Origin: Isochrysis galbana
Taxonomy: Eukaryota > Haptophyta > Isochrysidales > Isochrysidaceae
DNA length: 64,000 nucleotides
NCBI GenBank assembly: GCA_018136815.1
Contig: CM030945.1
Coordinates: 470,605 to 534,604 of the forward strand
Direction: 5' to 3'
Below, in pieces: positions 10,921-20,117 of this stretch; the first letter of the stretch is position 1; each line of letters starts with the position of its first letter. The notes beneath the pieces were generated by a model, which saw nothing but the letters and a program-made list of their open reading frames with translations, did not search any database and was not told where the DNA came from. The translations under genes were made by a program, and so were the position numbers.

Positions 10921-11957
10921 GCTCTGTGATGCACGTTGTACTGATGCTACATTGCTCAGAGTGCTAGCTCTGCACTTGCATACTCCCAACACTCTCCCAG
11001 CCGACCGCTCTGTGGCGGCGGCACTATTATGTTCACGTAACGCAAGGAAGCTCAGATAATTGTCAATGGCGCGAGAATTAAGCGGCGCCACAGCGTGTGC
11101 ATGGATTCGTTAGCACCCGCCTACTGTGTGTATTTGTTCTCGGCGCAACCATCTTGCTCTTGATTAATGTGCCTGTGACATTGATATTACATATTGCGGC
11201 GCTGCGCCATAGCCATAGCAAAATAAAACTATCGCCGGGAGCCCGCAGCGCGAGCCCCGGCGGCGGTGAGAGAGCGGCGCGCCGCGCCGCCATCGCGCTA
11301 GGCCATCACAAGATGATTAAAAGATACCTAGGGGACACTGCCACACAAGGCACACGTAACGGTATAGAACCACAAATGCGGCACAAGACACCCTGTGATA
11401 CCCCCTCCTAAGCGGAGTACGGATGGGATCCGAATGACGCTTACACAAATTGAACACAAACAAATGTCAAATGTGGATGGAAAAGCAAGTTGCAACTTGG
11501 CCAACAAAAAGGGCCAATCTTTCCCAAAGGGACAATTCCTTCCAGCAGGGGAGAAGAGAGAGCGAAGAGAGACGAGACAGCGGTGGGCCATTCCAATTCG
11601 TCAGCGAGGCGGAGCTGGCGCAGGCAGAGGCCTATGCGGCGTGGGAGGAGGGCCGGCGGCGCAGCAGCGATTTGTTGCGTTGCGTGGGCGGCAGTGCATC
11701 GCATTCAGGGGGCGCAGAGCCATCGCGCCTCGACATGCTAAGGTGCGATCGCTGTGCCCCACACCAGCCCTCAGCCCTCAGCCCTGTCTGCTGCCCCAGC
11801 CTTTTGCCTCGCGCTCCTCGTAGCTAACACCTAACCATCTTGTTCTGCACTTCGCGGGCATCCCCGCGGCAGCCACATCGCCACCAAGAAGCACAACATG
11901 ATCTCGGACTCGGGGCAACGTCTACTTCCTGTCGAAGTTCCAGCAACGCCGGAAAAC
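10921..11957. other. Intergenic with a possible broken exon
   Basis: 11590-11735 (+) has a plausible coding stretch (FQFVSEAELAQAEAYAAWEE) ending before a GTGCGA donor-like site. 11918-11950 reads GNVYFLSKFQQR in another frame. No complete gene can be assembled, and the repeat at 11958 starts directly after it. A GC-rich palindromic stretch lies at 11235-11295. Confidence 0.25.
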
Positions 11958-12297
11958 CCGCCATTCTTCGGCCGACCACGGGCGATCGGACGTCGCGGAA
12001 GCTCCGCGTTTCTAAGAGTGATGCGCCATCCTACATTTACTACTTTCAATCCTTCCCCTTCCCGCGAGCGCCCGCCTCAATCTCCCAAAATAGCCCGCCA
12101 CACGCGGGGCGGGGAAAGGGAGGGGAGTCGTCACTCACCGACCGCCATTGCGATGCCATCCATTGCCCGTCGTGGGGCGGGAGGGGGTTGGTCGGAGGGG
12201 GAGGCGGCTGGCGGGGAAGGTAGGGGGGGACCCTGCGGAATCCTTGGACACCCAGGGGAGGTGGAAAATAGTGGTAAAAAAGAGTGAGTGACCGGGC
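11958..12297 (+). repeat. Dispersed repeat of about 320 bp, copy 1
   Basis: From CCATTCTTCGGCCGACCACG to GAGTGAGTGACCGGG, this is repeated in inverted orientation at 30775-31075 with small differences. Shared internal landmarks are GATCGGACGTCGCGGAAGC, CTCCCAAAATAGCCCGCCAC and TCCTTGGACACCCAGGGG. No ORF, no obvious terminal repeats. Class unknown. Confidence 0.75.
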
Positions 12298-12892
12298 TAA
12301 ACTAACTATGAACTTAGTTCATCACTAAAGACTGCAGCAGGGGCTGAAGGTCTCAAAGAGGACAATAAAAACTGAATTCCATCTCCTCAGGACATGATGG
12401 GATGAGCTCATCATCATGGATTATTGTTGGTTTCTTGCATTCGTAGGACAGGTCCCATTTCCATTGGACGACCAGGACCAAGGTTGCGCGCGCAAAAAGC
12501 AAACGAAGTTCTTGAGCAGACTTGAGAATGAATTCAATGTTTCTTTGGTGGCGTCGTCGTTTTCTGTTCTACTGTTTGTTGCTCCCGTCCCCGCCGTCAC
12601 TCAGTTCGCGTCCGAGCACTCAGGAGAGGTCCACGCCGGGCCTGGCACGGCTCCCTCGTCTCATCCTGTCCCGGTTCCGCCCACGTTTTAGCTCCTCCCA
12701 TTTCCCCATGACCCCATCAAGTCACAAGTCATACACGTGTCCATTCCCACTCTTTACTCTTTGTACTCACACGCCACAACGCACTCACACTCCTCCACAC
12801 CACACCTGATTTTTTTGGGATACCACATACCACCCCCGGCAGCATGCTCGCAACCCCTCACACGACTTTACAAATCGTAAACCGATGTCACT
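12298..12892. other. Intergenic, nothing recognised
   Basis: Contains only short unsupported ORFs. It is the 3' flank of the minus-strand gene that ends at 12893. Confidence 0.35.
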
Positions 12893-13963
12893 TCATCCGC
12901 TAGATGCGGCAGCACCCTCACCATCCGCTTTGGCAACCATGCCAAGCCGACCGATCTCGGCGGGCCGCTCCGCGCCGTCGCCAACCTCCTGTTTCACGCC
13001 CGTCTCCGATGCAGGCTCTAAGGTAGATGCTTCGGGGGGAGCCGCAGGAGGCGCCTTGATGGCCGTCTCCGCTGCTGATTCAGTGGCCGGTTCCGTCGCT
13101 GATTCGGCGGCCAGCTCCGCCGTTGGTTCGGCGGCGGCCTGCGCCGCTGGTTCGGCGGCGGCCTGCGCCGCTGACTCCGCGGCGGTCTCCGCCGCTAGTT
13201 CGGTAGCTGGCTCCGCCGCTGACTCGGCGGCCGCCGCTATAGACGCCTCGGATGCTTGCTCCGCCCTTGACTCGATGGCCTCTACTGATGTGGCTTCCAT
13301 TGCTGGCTCTGAGGGAGCTGGCTGCGTGCTCGTGCTGGTATCTGCAGGCTCATCTGGCGAATTCGCAGCAGCCTCCCCGTCTCTCTCCTCTTGGTTAGCA
13401 GACGGCGCAGGGTGCTGCTTCCGGTACTCCCTCTCCAGCCCACATTTCTGGTCGTCCTCCACCAAAAGCTGTTGCAGCAACGCGTCCACATTCTTGCGTA
13501 GCTTCGTGAAGGAGGGCCACATGCCGGTGCTCAGCTTGGAGAAGACGAGCACGGGACCATACCGATGGCTGAATTCGTTGTTGATCAGTGTCACCTTAAC
13601 TTCGAACGAGCCGACGCGAGGAAACTTCTCGTCTCCAGTGAATGTCTTGCCGACCGGGTTACCAAAAGCATCAACCCCAAGCCGCTTGGGGCTGGTGGCA
13701 GACTGCTGTGGCTCGTTCACCTTGAAGACGAAGGCGGCGTCGCCTGCTGCGGGTGCGAGGCAGCCCTCAAGCGAGGCTGCGTGGCTCGTGTATTTTGAAG
13801 CAGATCCGCGAAGGTGGTCCGACGGTCGATGCGAGACGCAGTGTTCCAGCTCGACGAGCAGCGTATGGTAAGCCTTCGGCTCGAAGAGAGAGAGAGGCTC
13901 GTCGAGAGAGGCGAGGCCCTTGGCCTTTGCAAACTCGCGCAGCAGGCTCGAAGGCTCGGGCAT
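12893..13963 (-). CDS. Rdx/selenoprotein-H-like protein with His at the Sec position and a long Ala/Glu tail
   Basis: Single exon, 356 residues from ATG at 13963. The N-terminal half looks like the thioredoxin-like Rdx fold of SelH/SelW/SelT. LLVELEHCVSHR aligns with the SelH redox motif (EHCxSU-R), and the strand FPRVGSFEVKV is followed by GPVLVFSKLSTGMWPSFTKLR, the usual GSFEV...K...P..kL core. The residue expected to be Sec or Cys is His (codon CAT), so the classical CxxU/CxxC pair is missing. A family-atypical insertion (PKRLGVDAFGNPVGKTF) separates KVNEP from the GSFEV strand. Residues of about 200-350 are a low-complexity acidic/Ala repeat (AAEPAAQAAAEP type). Function probably redox-independent or altered. 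Family assignment is by eye. Confidence 0.6.
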   Translation of the reverse strand: MPEPSSLLREFAKAKGLASLDEPLSLFEPKAYHTLLVELEHCVSHRPSDHLRGSASKYTSHAASLEGCLAPAAGDAAFVFKVNEPQQSATSPKRLGVDAFGNPVGKTFTGDEKFPRVGSFEVKVTLINNEFSHRYGPVLVFSKLSTGMWPSFTKLRKNVDALLQQLLVEDDQKCGLEREYRKQHPAPSANQEERDGEAAANSPDEPADTSTSTQPAPSEPAMEATSVEAIESRAEQASEASIAAAAESAAEPATELAAETAAESAAQAAAEPAAQAAAEPTAELAAESATEPATESAAETAIKAPPAAPPEASTLEPASETGVKQEVGDGAERPAEIGRLGMVAKADGEGAAASSG

Positions 13964-13984
13964 GCGGTTCGGTTCGCAATTAGA

Positions 13985-14300
13985 GATGAGGCTGAGGGCA
14001 GGAAGAGAAGCTTCAGACGGAAGTGAGAGGCCTCGGATGGGGAGAGAGACAGTTAGAGAGAGAGAGATGCCTCTGTCGCCAGAGAGGAGAGCGGCAGAGA
14101 GGGAGAGAGGAGGAAGGAGAGAGAGGGAACCAGGGAGAGAGAGGCAGAGAGAGGGAGGAGGGAGGGAGGGAGGGAGAGAGAAAGGGAGATGGAGAGAGGC
14201 CGCGGGCGGCGGCGAGAGCCGTTGGTTGAGCGCTGAGAGAGGGGAGAGGAGAAGAGGAAGAGGGGGGGGGCAGGGGGGCGGGGGGGGGGGGGCTCACTAA
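13985..14300 (+). repeat. GA-rich then G-rich low-complexity tract upstream of the minus-strand gene
   Basis: Purine-rich AGAGAGGGA run followed by long G tracts near 14255-14291. It lies 5' of the gene starting at 13963, where its sense strand is pyrimidine-rich. No genuine coding sequence. Confidence 0.75.
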
Positions 14301-14375
14301 ACTTAGGATGGGTGTGCTACAAGTTACACGCTACCCAGAAAAACAAATTTCGAACTTGACTGCGAAGCACTCTTC

Positions 14376-14533
14376 TAGGGCGGTCAAACAGGGGCTTTTT
14401 AACTATTAGTAAGTGTTGGGCTGCATTTTTTGACCGTGGCGCGAGGCCCAATAAAAAACCTTCAGGGGGGGCCACCTGCCGCCACGAAAATCTTAGCCAG
14501 GAAATGGTGCGATTCTCCTAGGGCGGTCAAACA
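14376..14533 (+). repeat. Two copies of a TAGGGCGGTCAAACA terminus
   Basis: TAGGGCGGTCAAACA occurs at 14376-14390 and 14519-14533, each followed by a T-rich stretch. The same 15-mer is at 63728-63742 and, inverted, at 31769-31783. Four exact copies in one window indicate the terminus of a dispersed element; its other end is not identified. Confidence 0.55.
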
Positions 14534-14719
14534 GTGTTTTTTTATAAGGGGTGAAAAAATGACCATCTCAGAATTGAGGAAATTTGGGGATTTTTCACGG
14601 TAGAAAGTTCCCAATACACCCAACTAGCACATATCCGGAGTCCATTAGGACCCGGACCCCCCCTTGGGCCCCCACAACAAAACGTAATCAAAAAAAGACA
14701 GAAGACGCTAAAATCGCAA

Positions 14720-15453
14720 AAGCTTGAAAACTCAACTTCAAGTCGAGACCGGGCGCGCTGCGTGCCCGTTTTCGACGATCCATCCGGATGGGAGACCCCG
14801 CCAGATACCAAATACACAGGCCCCATCCGCATGGTCACGCCAATCGGACAGGCCGCGCCCCGAAACCTCGTCGAAATCACCCATCCGCCGAGCCCATTGA
14901 ACGTTGAGCCGTCGCCGAGTGAGGCCCGGAGAGCCCAACTTCGAACCGATGGCGGGCGCGCTGCGTGCCCGTTTTCGACGATCCATCCGGATGGGAGACC
15001 CCTCCAGATACCAAATACACAGGCCCCACCCGCATGGTCACGCCAATCGGACAGGCCGCGCCCCGAAACCTCGTCGAAATCACCCATCCGCCGAGCCCAT
15101 AGAACGTTGAGCCGTCGCCAAGTGAGGCCCGGAGAGCCCAACTTTAAACTGATGCCGGGCGCGCTGCGTGCCCGATCACGATGATCCATCCAGATGGAGT
15201 AGCGCATCAGACGCCAAATACACAGGGGCCACCCGCACAGCCACGCCAATTGTGCAGGCCGCGCCCCGAAATCTCGTGGAAATCAGCCATCCGTGGAGCC
15301 CTTTCGACGTTTGACGCCTCCGAGCGAGGCCGGGAGAGCCCAACTTCAAGCTGATGCCGGGCACGCTGCGGGCCCGATTTCGACGATCCACCTAGATGGG
15401 GGGCCTCGCCAGACACCAAATGCACAGGGGCCACCCACACAGCCACACCAATC
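14720..15453. repeat. Tandem repeat, about 203-bp period, cut by a gap
   Basis: The marker GGGC(G/A)CGCTGCG starts at 14751, 14954, 15158 and 15359, giving periods of 203, 204 and 201 bp. Each unit also contains GACGATCCATCCGGATGG, CCAAATACACAGG and CGCCCCGAAAC in the same order. At least 3.5 copies are visible before the N-gap, which probably marks a collapsed array. The period is not a fixed multiple of 3, so the long ORFs on either strand are not credible genes. Confidence 0.85.
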
Positions 15454-15553
15454 NNNNNNNNNNNNNNNNNNNNNNNNNNNNNNNNNNNNNNNNNNNNNNN
15501 NNNNNNNNNNNNNNNNNNNNNNNNNNNNNNNNNNNNNNNNNNNNNNNNNNNNN
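15454..15553. other. Assembly gap (100 N)
   Basis: Exactly 100 undetermined bases between the tandem repeat and an FKBP exon. Confidence 0.99.
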
Positions 15554-15702
15554 TGCGCATCGCGCCGCAGCTAGCCTACGGGCCACGCGGCGCACCACCC
15601 GACATCCCGCCTAACGCCACGCTCTTGTTCGATGTGGAGCTTCTTGGACTCGGAGGAGGGGGCAAAGGGGGACGAGGAGGGCGTAACGGACGCAGATACT
15701 GA
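15554..15702 (+). CDS. FKBP-type peptidyl-prolyl cis-trans isomerase, C-terminal exon (partial)
   Basis: The frame opening out of the gap reads [20 protein letters not shown] followed by [12 protein letters not shown], the diagnostic end of the FKBP fold (family pattern: IPPxLAYGxxGxPPxIPPNATLxFxVELL). It is followed by a short Gly/Arg-rich tail ([12 protein letters not shown]) and TGA at 15700-15702. Everything upstream, including the catalytic-pocket residues and any targeting signal, lies in or beyond the gap and the tandem repeat. FKBPs catalyse proline isomerisation and many algal ones are lumenal; location cannot be judged here. It is unclear whether the exon is still joined to a complete gene. 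Confidence 0.85.
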
Positions 15703-16195
15703 GTGCATTGCTCGGGGACGCCGCCACTGGGGGCGTCTCCAAATCTGCTGCTTTGGGTGAGCTTCTCTGGGCAATGGCGGAGGCCGCGAATGCTACCATG
15801 TGTTGCGCCCTTGCTCACCCGATGGGCTCACCGCATTGATTCGGAGAAACGCGGGTATAGCGTTCCTCTACAACGATCTTTCGAATGCACCTGTCAAGTT
15901 GATGCAAGTCCTCGGTTCGCACCCTTTGCGCTGGCGTGATTGTGCATGGATTTGTGACGATAGATTTTGAGCCTCTCATTTCTGGGGAAAGACGGATGAC
16001 GTGCGGCCTATCGTGCTAGCCGCAAGAGGCATAAACATAGTACAATGATGGTTGTGCACATGCTCATAGCACGCGTGGCTCGCATGGCTCGCATTGAGAT
16101 GCTGGGCCTGGTGTGCCGTGCTGAATTATAGAACAACGGGAACGAGTGCTCTTGCGTCATCTGTACGAGTTTTCCGTTCGACGCTCAATTTCGAA
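15703..16195. other. Intergenic, nothing recognised
   Basis: 3' flank of the FKBP exon, with no supported ORF. The last 15 bases before the A-tract (16196-16210) form the left target duplication of the next element. Confidence 0.35.
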
Positions 16196-16210
16196 TGTGG
16201 ACCCACATTT

Positions 16211-16918
16211 AAAAAAAAAAAGATCTGAAGGTTCTGGGCTACACACCTACTACTAGACAGCGCGTACTCTTGCCGCTGCACTGCCGCCAACGCCCTTAAC
16301 TCCCTTCTCTCCGCCCCCTCGCCTTCCCCCCCTCGTTCCTTTGTCTTTGGTGTCGGGGGTGCGGCCCTGGTGCGCTACCAAGGGCCCGGCTTCGGTTTCG
16401 GGGTCCGGGCAGGCCTTTTGGGTTCATGTCTTTGGTTAGTTCAGGCCTCGCGTGCTGTGGCTGCCCCGAATGTGGTGTCTCGGCGTGCTCTTCGCCGTTC
16501 TCACGATTGCCTTGTGGTCTCTCTCGCTATTTGGTGTTCGATCCCTAGTTTCTCTGCCAGGGATACGAGCTCCGCACTGGGGGTCAAGCTGTTATTATTG
16601 CCTACTTCGTATAGTGGCCGGATGTCGGCCAAGTCTATCCTTTTTTTGGGTTGCCTCCCCATGCCCGCCTGGGCGGTTCGCGAGGTGTCTGTTGAATTGG
16701 CGAAGTTTAGCGCCCTGCTTAGCTTCGTGAATCTTTCCAAGACCCGTACTAGTACTGATTCTTCTGAGAACGTGGCGTTGTCGTATTGTATTCTGTAAAA
16801 GTCAGTTACGATGTATCTCCATGCTAGCATATATAGTGTTGCCAGTGCCTTGGGGCATGAGCCTTTTGGGTGCATAAACAGTCTGTCTATGATGCCTTGC
16901 TCGCGTGGTTTGTCCGGC
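16211..16918 (-). mobile_element. 5'-truncated LINE-like copy with 15-bp target duplication
   Basis: TGTGGACCCACATTT flanks it exactly at 16196-16210 and 16919-16933. On the minus strand the remaining ORF2 C-terminus reads PDKPREQGIIDRLFMHPKG, later LAWRYIVTDFYRI and GRQPKKRIDLADI. It is followed by the 3' UTR and the CAGAACCTTCAGATCTTTTT tail. The same protein end is found at 46292-46690 and 25200-25500. The copy inserted next to the tail of a second copy (16934 onward). Confidence 0.85.
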
Positions 16919-16933
16919 TGTGGACCCACATTT

Positions 16934-17345
16934 AAAAAAAGATCTGAAGGTTCAGGGCTACACACCTATCGCTAGACAGTATCTTCTATTACACGCCTGC
17001 CATCGCCTTCTCCCCCGTCTCTCCGCATCCTCGCCTTTCCCCCCTCATTCCTTTATTCCTTTGTCTTCGGGCTGTCGGGGGTGTGGCCCTGGTGCTCTGC
17101 ACCACGGGCGATCGATTTTTCTCTCGTTGTGTCTGATGCGGGCGAGTGTCGGGCCAGGGAGCCCAAGGTGTCGAAAATGCTTGATAGTCGTGCTGGTGCT
17201 GGGCATTCGCCCAGGTAGGTCGAGGATTCATCCGTTTCTTTGCAGAAGCGGCATACCCTATCTCTATCTCGGTCTGCGAATCTGTTAGACGTGGCTATAT
17301 GTCGAAGAGCTATTCGTTCGAACTTCGAAATCCCCTTTTTAAAAT
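16934..17345 (-). mobile_element. Second 5'-truncated LINE-like copy (CCHC knuckle of ORF2)
   Basis: Minus-strand reading of 17053-17345 gives FERIALRHIATSNRF followed by CRFCKETDESSTYLGEC. This is a C-x2-C-x8-Y/H-x3-C arrangement like the zinc knuckle found after the reverse transcriptase domain of LINE ORF2 (in this copy the His is Tyr; the copy at 46683 keeps His). The tail AGATCTTTTTTT starts at 16940. The reverse transcriptase domain is absent. Confidence 0.75.
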
Positions 17346-18497
17346 TTGAATCCTCCTGTCGCGCCAGAATCGTTGGAGCCTCCACCGACGAAGACCTTGG
17401 CATCGGGAAAGGCCCGCACGATGAATGAGCGCTTGTGGGCACCTTGCATTGGCAAGCCGACGTACGATCGCTACGTGATCGCTTTTAAGGAGATATCCGA
17501 GGAGATTAGGTCGCAGCTCACATGTGTTGCGCGTCGATCGCCGCATCGAAAGCTGCCAGCCTCCCGCGTCCATCTAGGGGCATGGACGTCGTGCTGCAGA
17601 CAGACGGTATCCGGCCCGGGCTGCGGGATGACGCGCCTGCGCCACTGCATGCCCTGGGAAGCAGCGAACAGCATGATGGCCGGCTGAGACGGCAGGGCTT
17701 AGTTAGGCACCGCCGCATGGCTCCGCAATCCGCAATCGCGCCTCCGCCTCGTCGACCACCCCTAGCACTACGAACAGGAACGGGAGAGGAGGTGAGGGTG
17801 GCTGGCGCCCCTCGCGCAGCGCCGCCGACAACCATGCGGGTCTTGGCTGCGCGCACGCCAAAGTGGTATGCATCTAGCGGCGCCCGGACAAAAGCGCTAC
17901 TCCGAGGCTAGCTTGCGTGGGATATTTGGGTGGATTCCGCCCCGCGGAATATTCCGCATATTTTGCAGGATATTTGGGCTGCTCAACCCTAGGCACAGTA
18001 TAATACCTTTACAAGCCGTAGGCGGAATCACAAACTCACTTGAACAAGGTGTTTTATTTTAGAAACAGAAACCAACGGAAACGCGAAACGCGCAATGCGT
18101 TAATTTACGTCGGAAACGCTCGCAAGTATGCTAGAAACTAGAAATCATGAGAAACCAAATTAGCGCAAAGGTTCGGTCGTCTGTCTGGTACGGAGAATCG
18201 CCCGTGCTAACCCTTGAATGGGAAATAGAAACACGAAGAAAAGAGAGGGCACGGGGAGTTGTTGCTCAAGAAGTATCCAAGCCCAAGAAGTGCAGTTGGG
18301 CAACAAAAAGCAGTATAGGAGGAACGTATGGCCTTATGCACACAGAATGGAAGTGGATCAGTGCACGTCGACGTTGGAAATCGGCCCGCACGCAGGATAG
18401 CCAGCTGGGAAAATGAGGCAAGCTTTTGATGCCGTACCGACGCAGCCGACAACAGCATCGTACTTGATCTGAGCACGTCAAATACAGCGAGAGCACG
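17346..18497. other. Intergenic between LINE copies and protease gene
   Basis: Short ORFs on both strands (for example 17346-17687 + with NERLWAPCIGKPTYDRYVIA) have no recognised family or splice support. 17900-17990 contains GATATTTGGG repeats and a GGAATATTCC palindrome. I see no convincing gene. Confidence 0.3.
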
Positions 18498-19495
18498 TCA
18501 AATGCAGGGCGAAGGCCAGAAGAGGAGACGTAAAAGCCTGGCGAGAATCTTCGCCACCGGGCCCGGATCCCTCCCCTGTGGCATCACATACGGTGGTGCC
18601 GGTGGCGGGGCCGGCACGTCCGTCTCGAACGCCTGTCCTACAAGGTTATCGCAGCCCACGCCCGTCGCCAGACAGACCCATGTGCCAAAAGCTGAGACTC
18701 GCGTGTAAACGCCCGGCTTGTCAGGCCGTGCGCAGCCGATGCCCCAGCTGACGATGCCAACGATGGTGTGACGGCCAGAACCTTCGTCGAGCAGTAGCGG
18801 ACCGCCTGAATCTCCCTGACACGCGTCCATTCCACCCTCCACTCGCCCCGCGCAAATCATGAGATCGGTTCTGATGCTGGAGCCGAGCTTGTCCTTGCAA
18901 TCGTGAGCGGAGACCAGTGGCACAGTCGTGTGCAACGGCACGTCGCTGAGGCTGCCTTCCTCGCCGGTGCGCCCCCATCCCGCTGTGACGAGCTGCTGGC
19001 CTTCCCTGATTGCGTGGGGCAGCGTGCTGGAAGCAAGTGCCGAGATGGGTTGGACATTCGTCACTGGGCGATTCAGCTCGATCAGCGCAATGTCGTTTTC
19101 ATACGTGATGGGATTGTAGCTCTCGTGCACGATGACGCGCTGCGGGAAGCGGATCTGCGCACCAGTGAAGATGGAAGCGAGAAAAAACGCGTGTGCGCGC
19201 GCGCGACCAAACGGAACCGCGGGACGCCGTGTACACAGTGTGCGGCCGTCATGACCCAGGTTTGAGAGATGAGCGTGCCTGCGCAGTAGTGTTTTCCCAG
19301 CCACGACTGGATGGAGAGGAGATGAGGGTACTGTCCGCGTGTGATCTCGACACCGCCAACAATTCGACTCCCGTCTCGAAGCTGCCGCGCGTGCTCTGGG
19401 AGGAGCTCCCTGGGCGGGCCGGGGCCAGTGGGAAGCGGCGCTCCGCTCGCGAGGGGAAAGAGGAGGCAGAGCAGCCTCAGGGAGCGCGTATGCAT
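18498..19495 (-). CDS. Trypsin-like serine protease (S1 family), secreted
   Basis: Two exons on the minus strand, 19495-19235 and 19154-18498, give 305 residues. The 80-bp intron (GTACAC...GCAG) directly follows the catalytic-His motif. The leader MHTRSLRLLCLLFPLASG is a signal peptide. RIVGGVEITRGQYPHLLS marks the zymogen cleavage site. The catalytic triad is His in VMTAAHC, Asp in YENDIALIEL and Ser in DACQGDSGGPLLL. Asp six residues before the Ser and SWGIGC predict Arg/Lys specificity. The loop between the His and Asp regions is about 20 residues shorter than usual, so the intron could be somewhat smaller (VHGVPRFRLVARAH would extend exon 1). The C-terminal extension after the last helix (APPPAPPYVMPQ...) is unusual. 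Sense-strand upstream DNA is C-rich. Confidence 0.9.
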
Positions 19496-19885
19496 GCGGG
19501 CGGCCCCAACGAGGGGGGAGGAGGGAAAGTGGACGGTACCTTGGCGCAGGCCAGAGCGCGACCCGGGGGGGGGGGGGGGGGGCAGAGGACTGCCGATGGC
19601 GACGGCGGGAAGCGGCGAGGAAGAACCAAGGAAGAGAGAGAGAGTGGACGTCTGGGACGGCAGGGAGAGCGGGTAGAGAAGGAACGGGGGGGGAGCACGT
19701 GAAGAAGTGATGAAGAGTGGAAGGAGAGGAGAATGTGAAAGGGAACGGGGGGGGGGGGGCGGGGAGGGGAGAACGGGGAGCACGTGATGAAGAGTGGAAG
19801 GAGAGGAGATGATGGTGAAAGGGAAAGGGGGGGAGTGGGGGGGGGGGAGAAGAGAGAGACGACCTCTCTTTTTCTTCTTCTTGGA
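19496..19885. repeat. G-rich tracts upstream of the protease gene
   Basis: Runs of 12-18 G at 19564-19582, 19687-19692, 19745-19760 and 19826-19850, separated by GA-rich stretches. These runs are C-rich on the protease sense strand. Candidate G-quadruplex former; no coding sequence. Confidence 0.7.
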
Positions 19886-19990
19886 CCCTAGTTGGGAGAT
19901 ACGTATTCACGGCCAAATACAGACCGTATTTGCCGTATTTGAAACCCCCTCCATGTGCCCCTCCGTATTTGGACGGTGGCGCGCGCCCGC
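19886..19990 (+). mobile_element. Partial MITE-like element
   Basis: CCCTAGTTGGGAGATACG (19886-19903) resembles the ends of the elements at 9734 and 35546. It is followed by CCAAATAC/GTATTTG motifs as in those elements. The opposite end is not found, so the copy is truncated or diverged. Confidence 0.45.
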
Positions 19991-20117
19991 GCCCGCACAC
20001 TACGCGCGCCCGCGCGGCTAGCAGCCGCCCACGCGGCTAGCAGCGGCCGGCCGGCGCGGCGGCGCGGCGCGAGGCATCTCACCTCAACAACTTCTCAACG
20101 AGCTCAAGCACTGGGAC

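Noticed and set aside
14542..15249. 235-codon minus-strand ORF
   Set aside because: It runs across the 203-bp tandem repeat, whose period is not a fixed multiple of three; the repeated peptide shifts frame between units.
17518..17911. Overlapping Ala/Arg-rich ORFs on both strands
   Set aside because: No splice structure, family motif or codon signal favours either strand.
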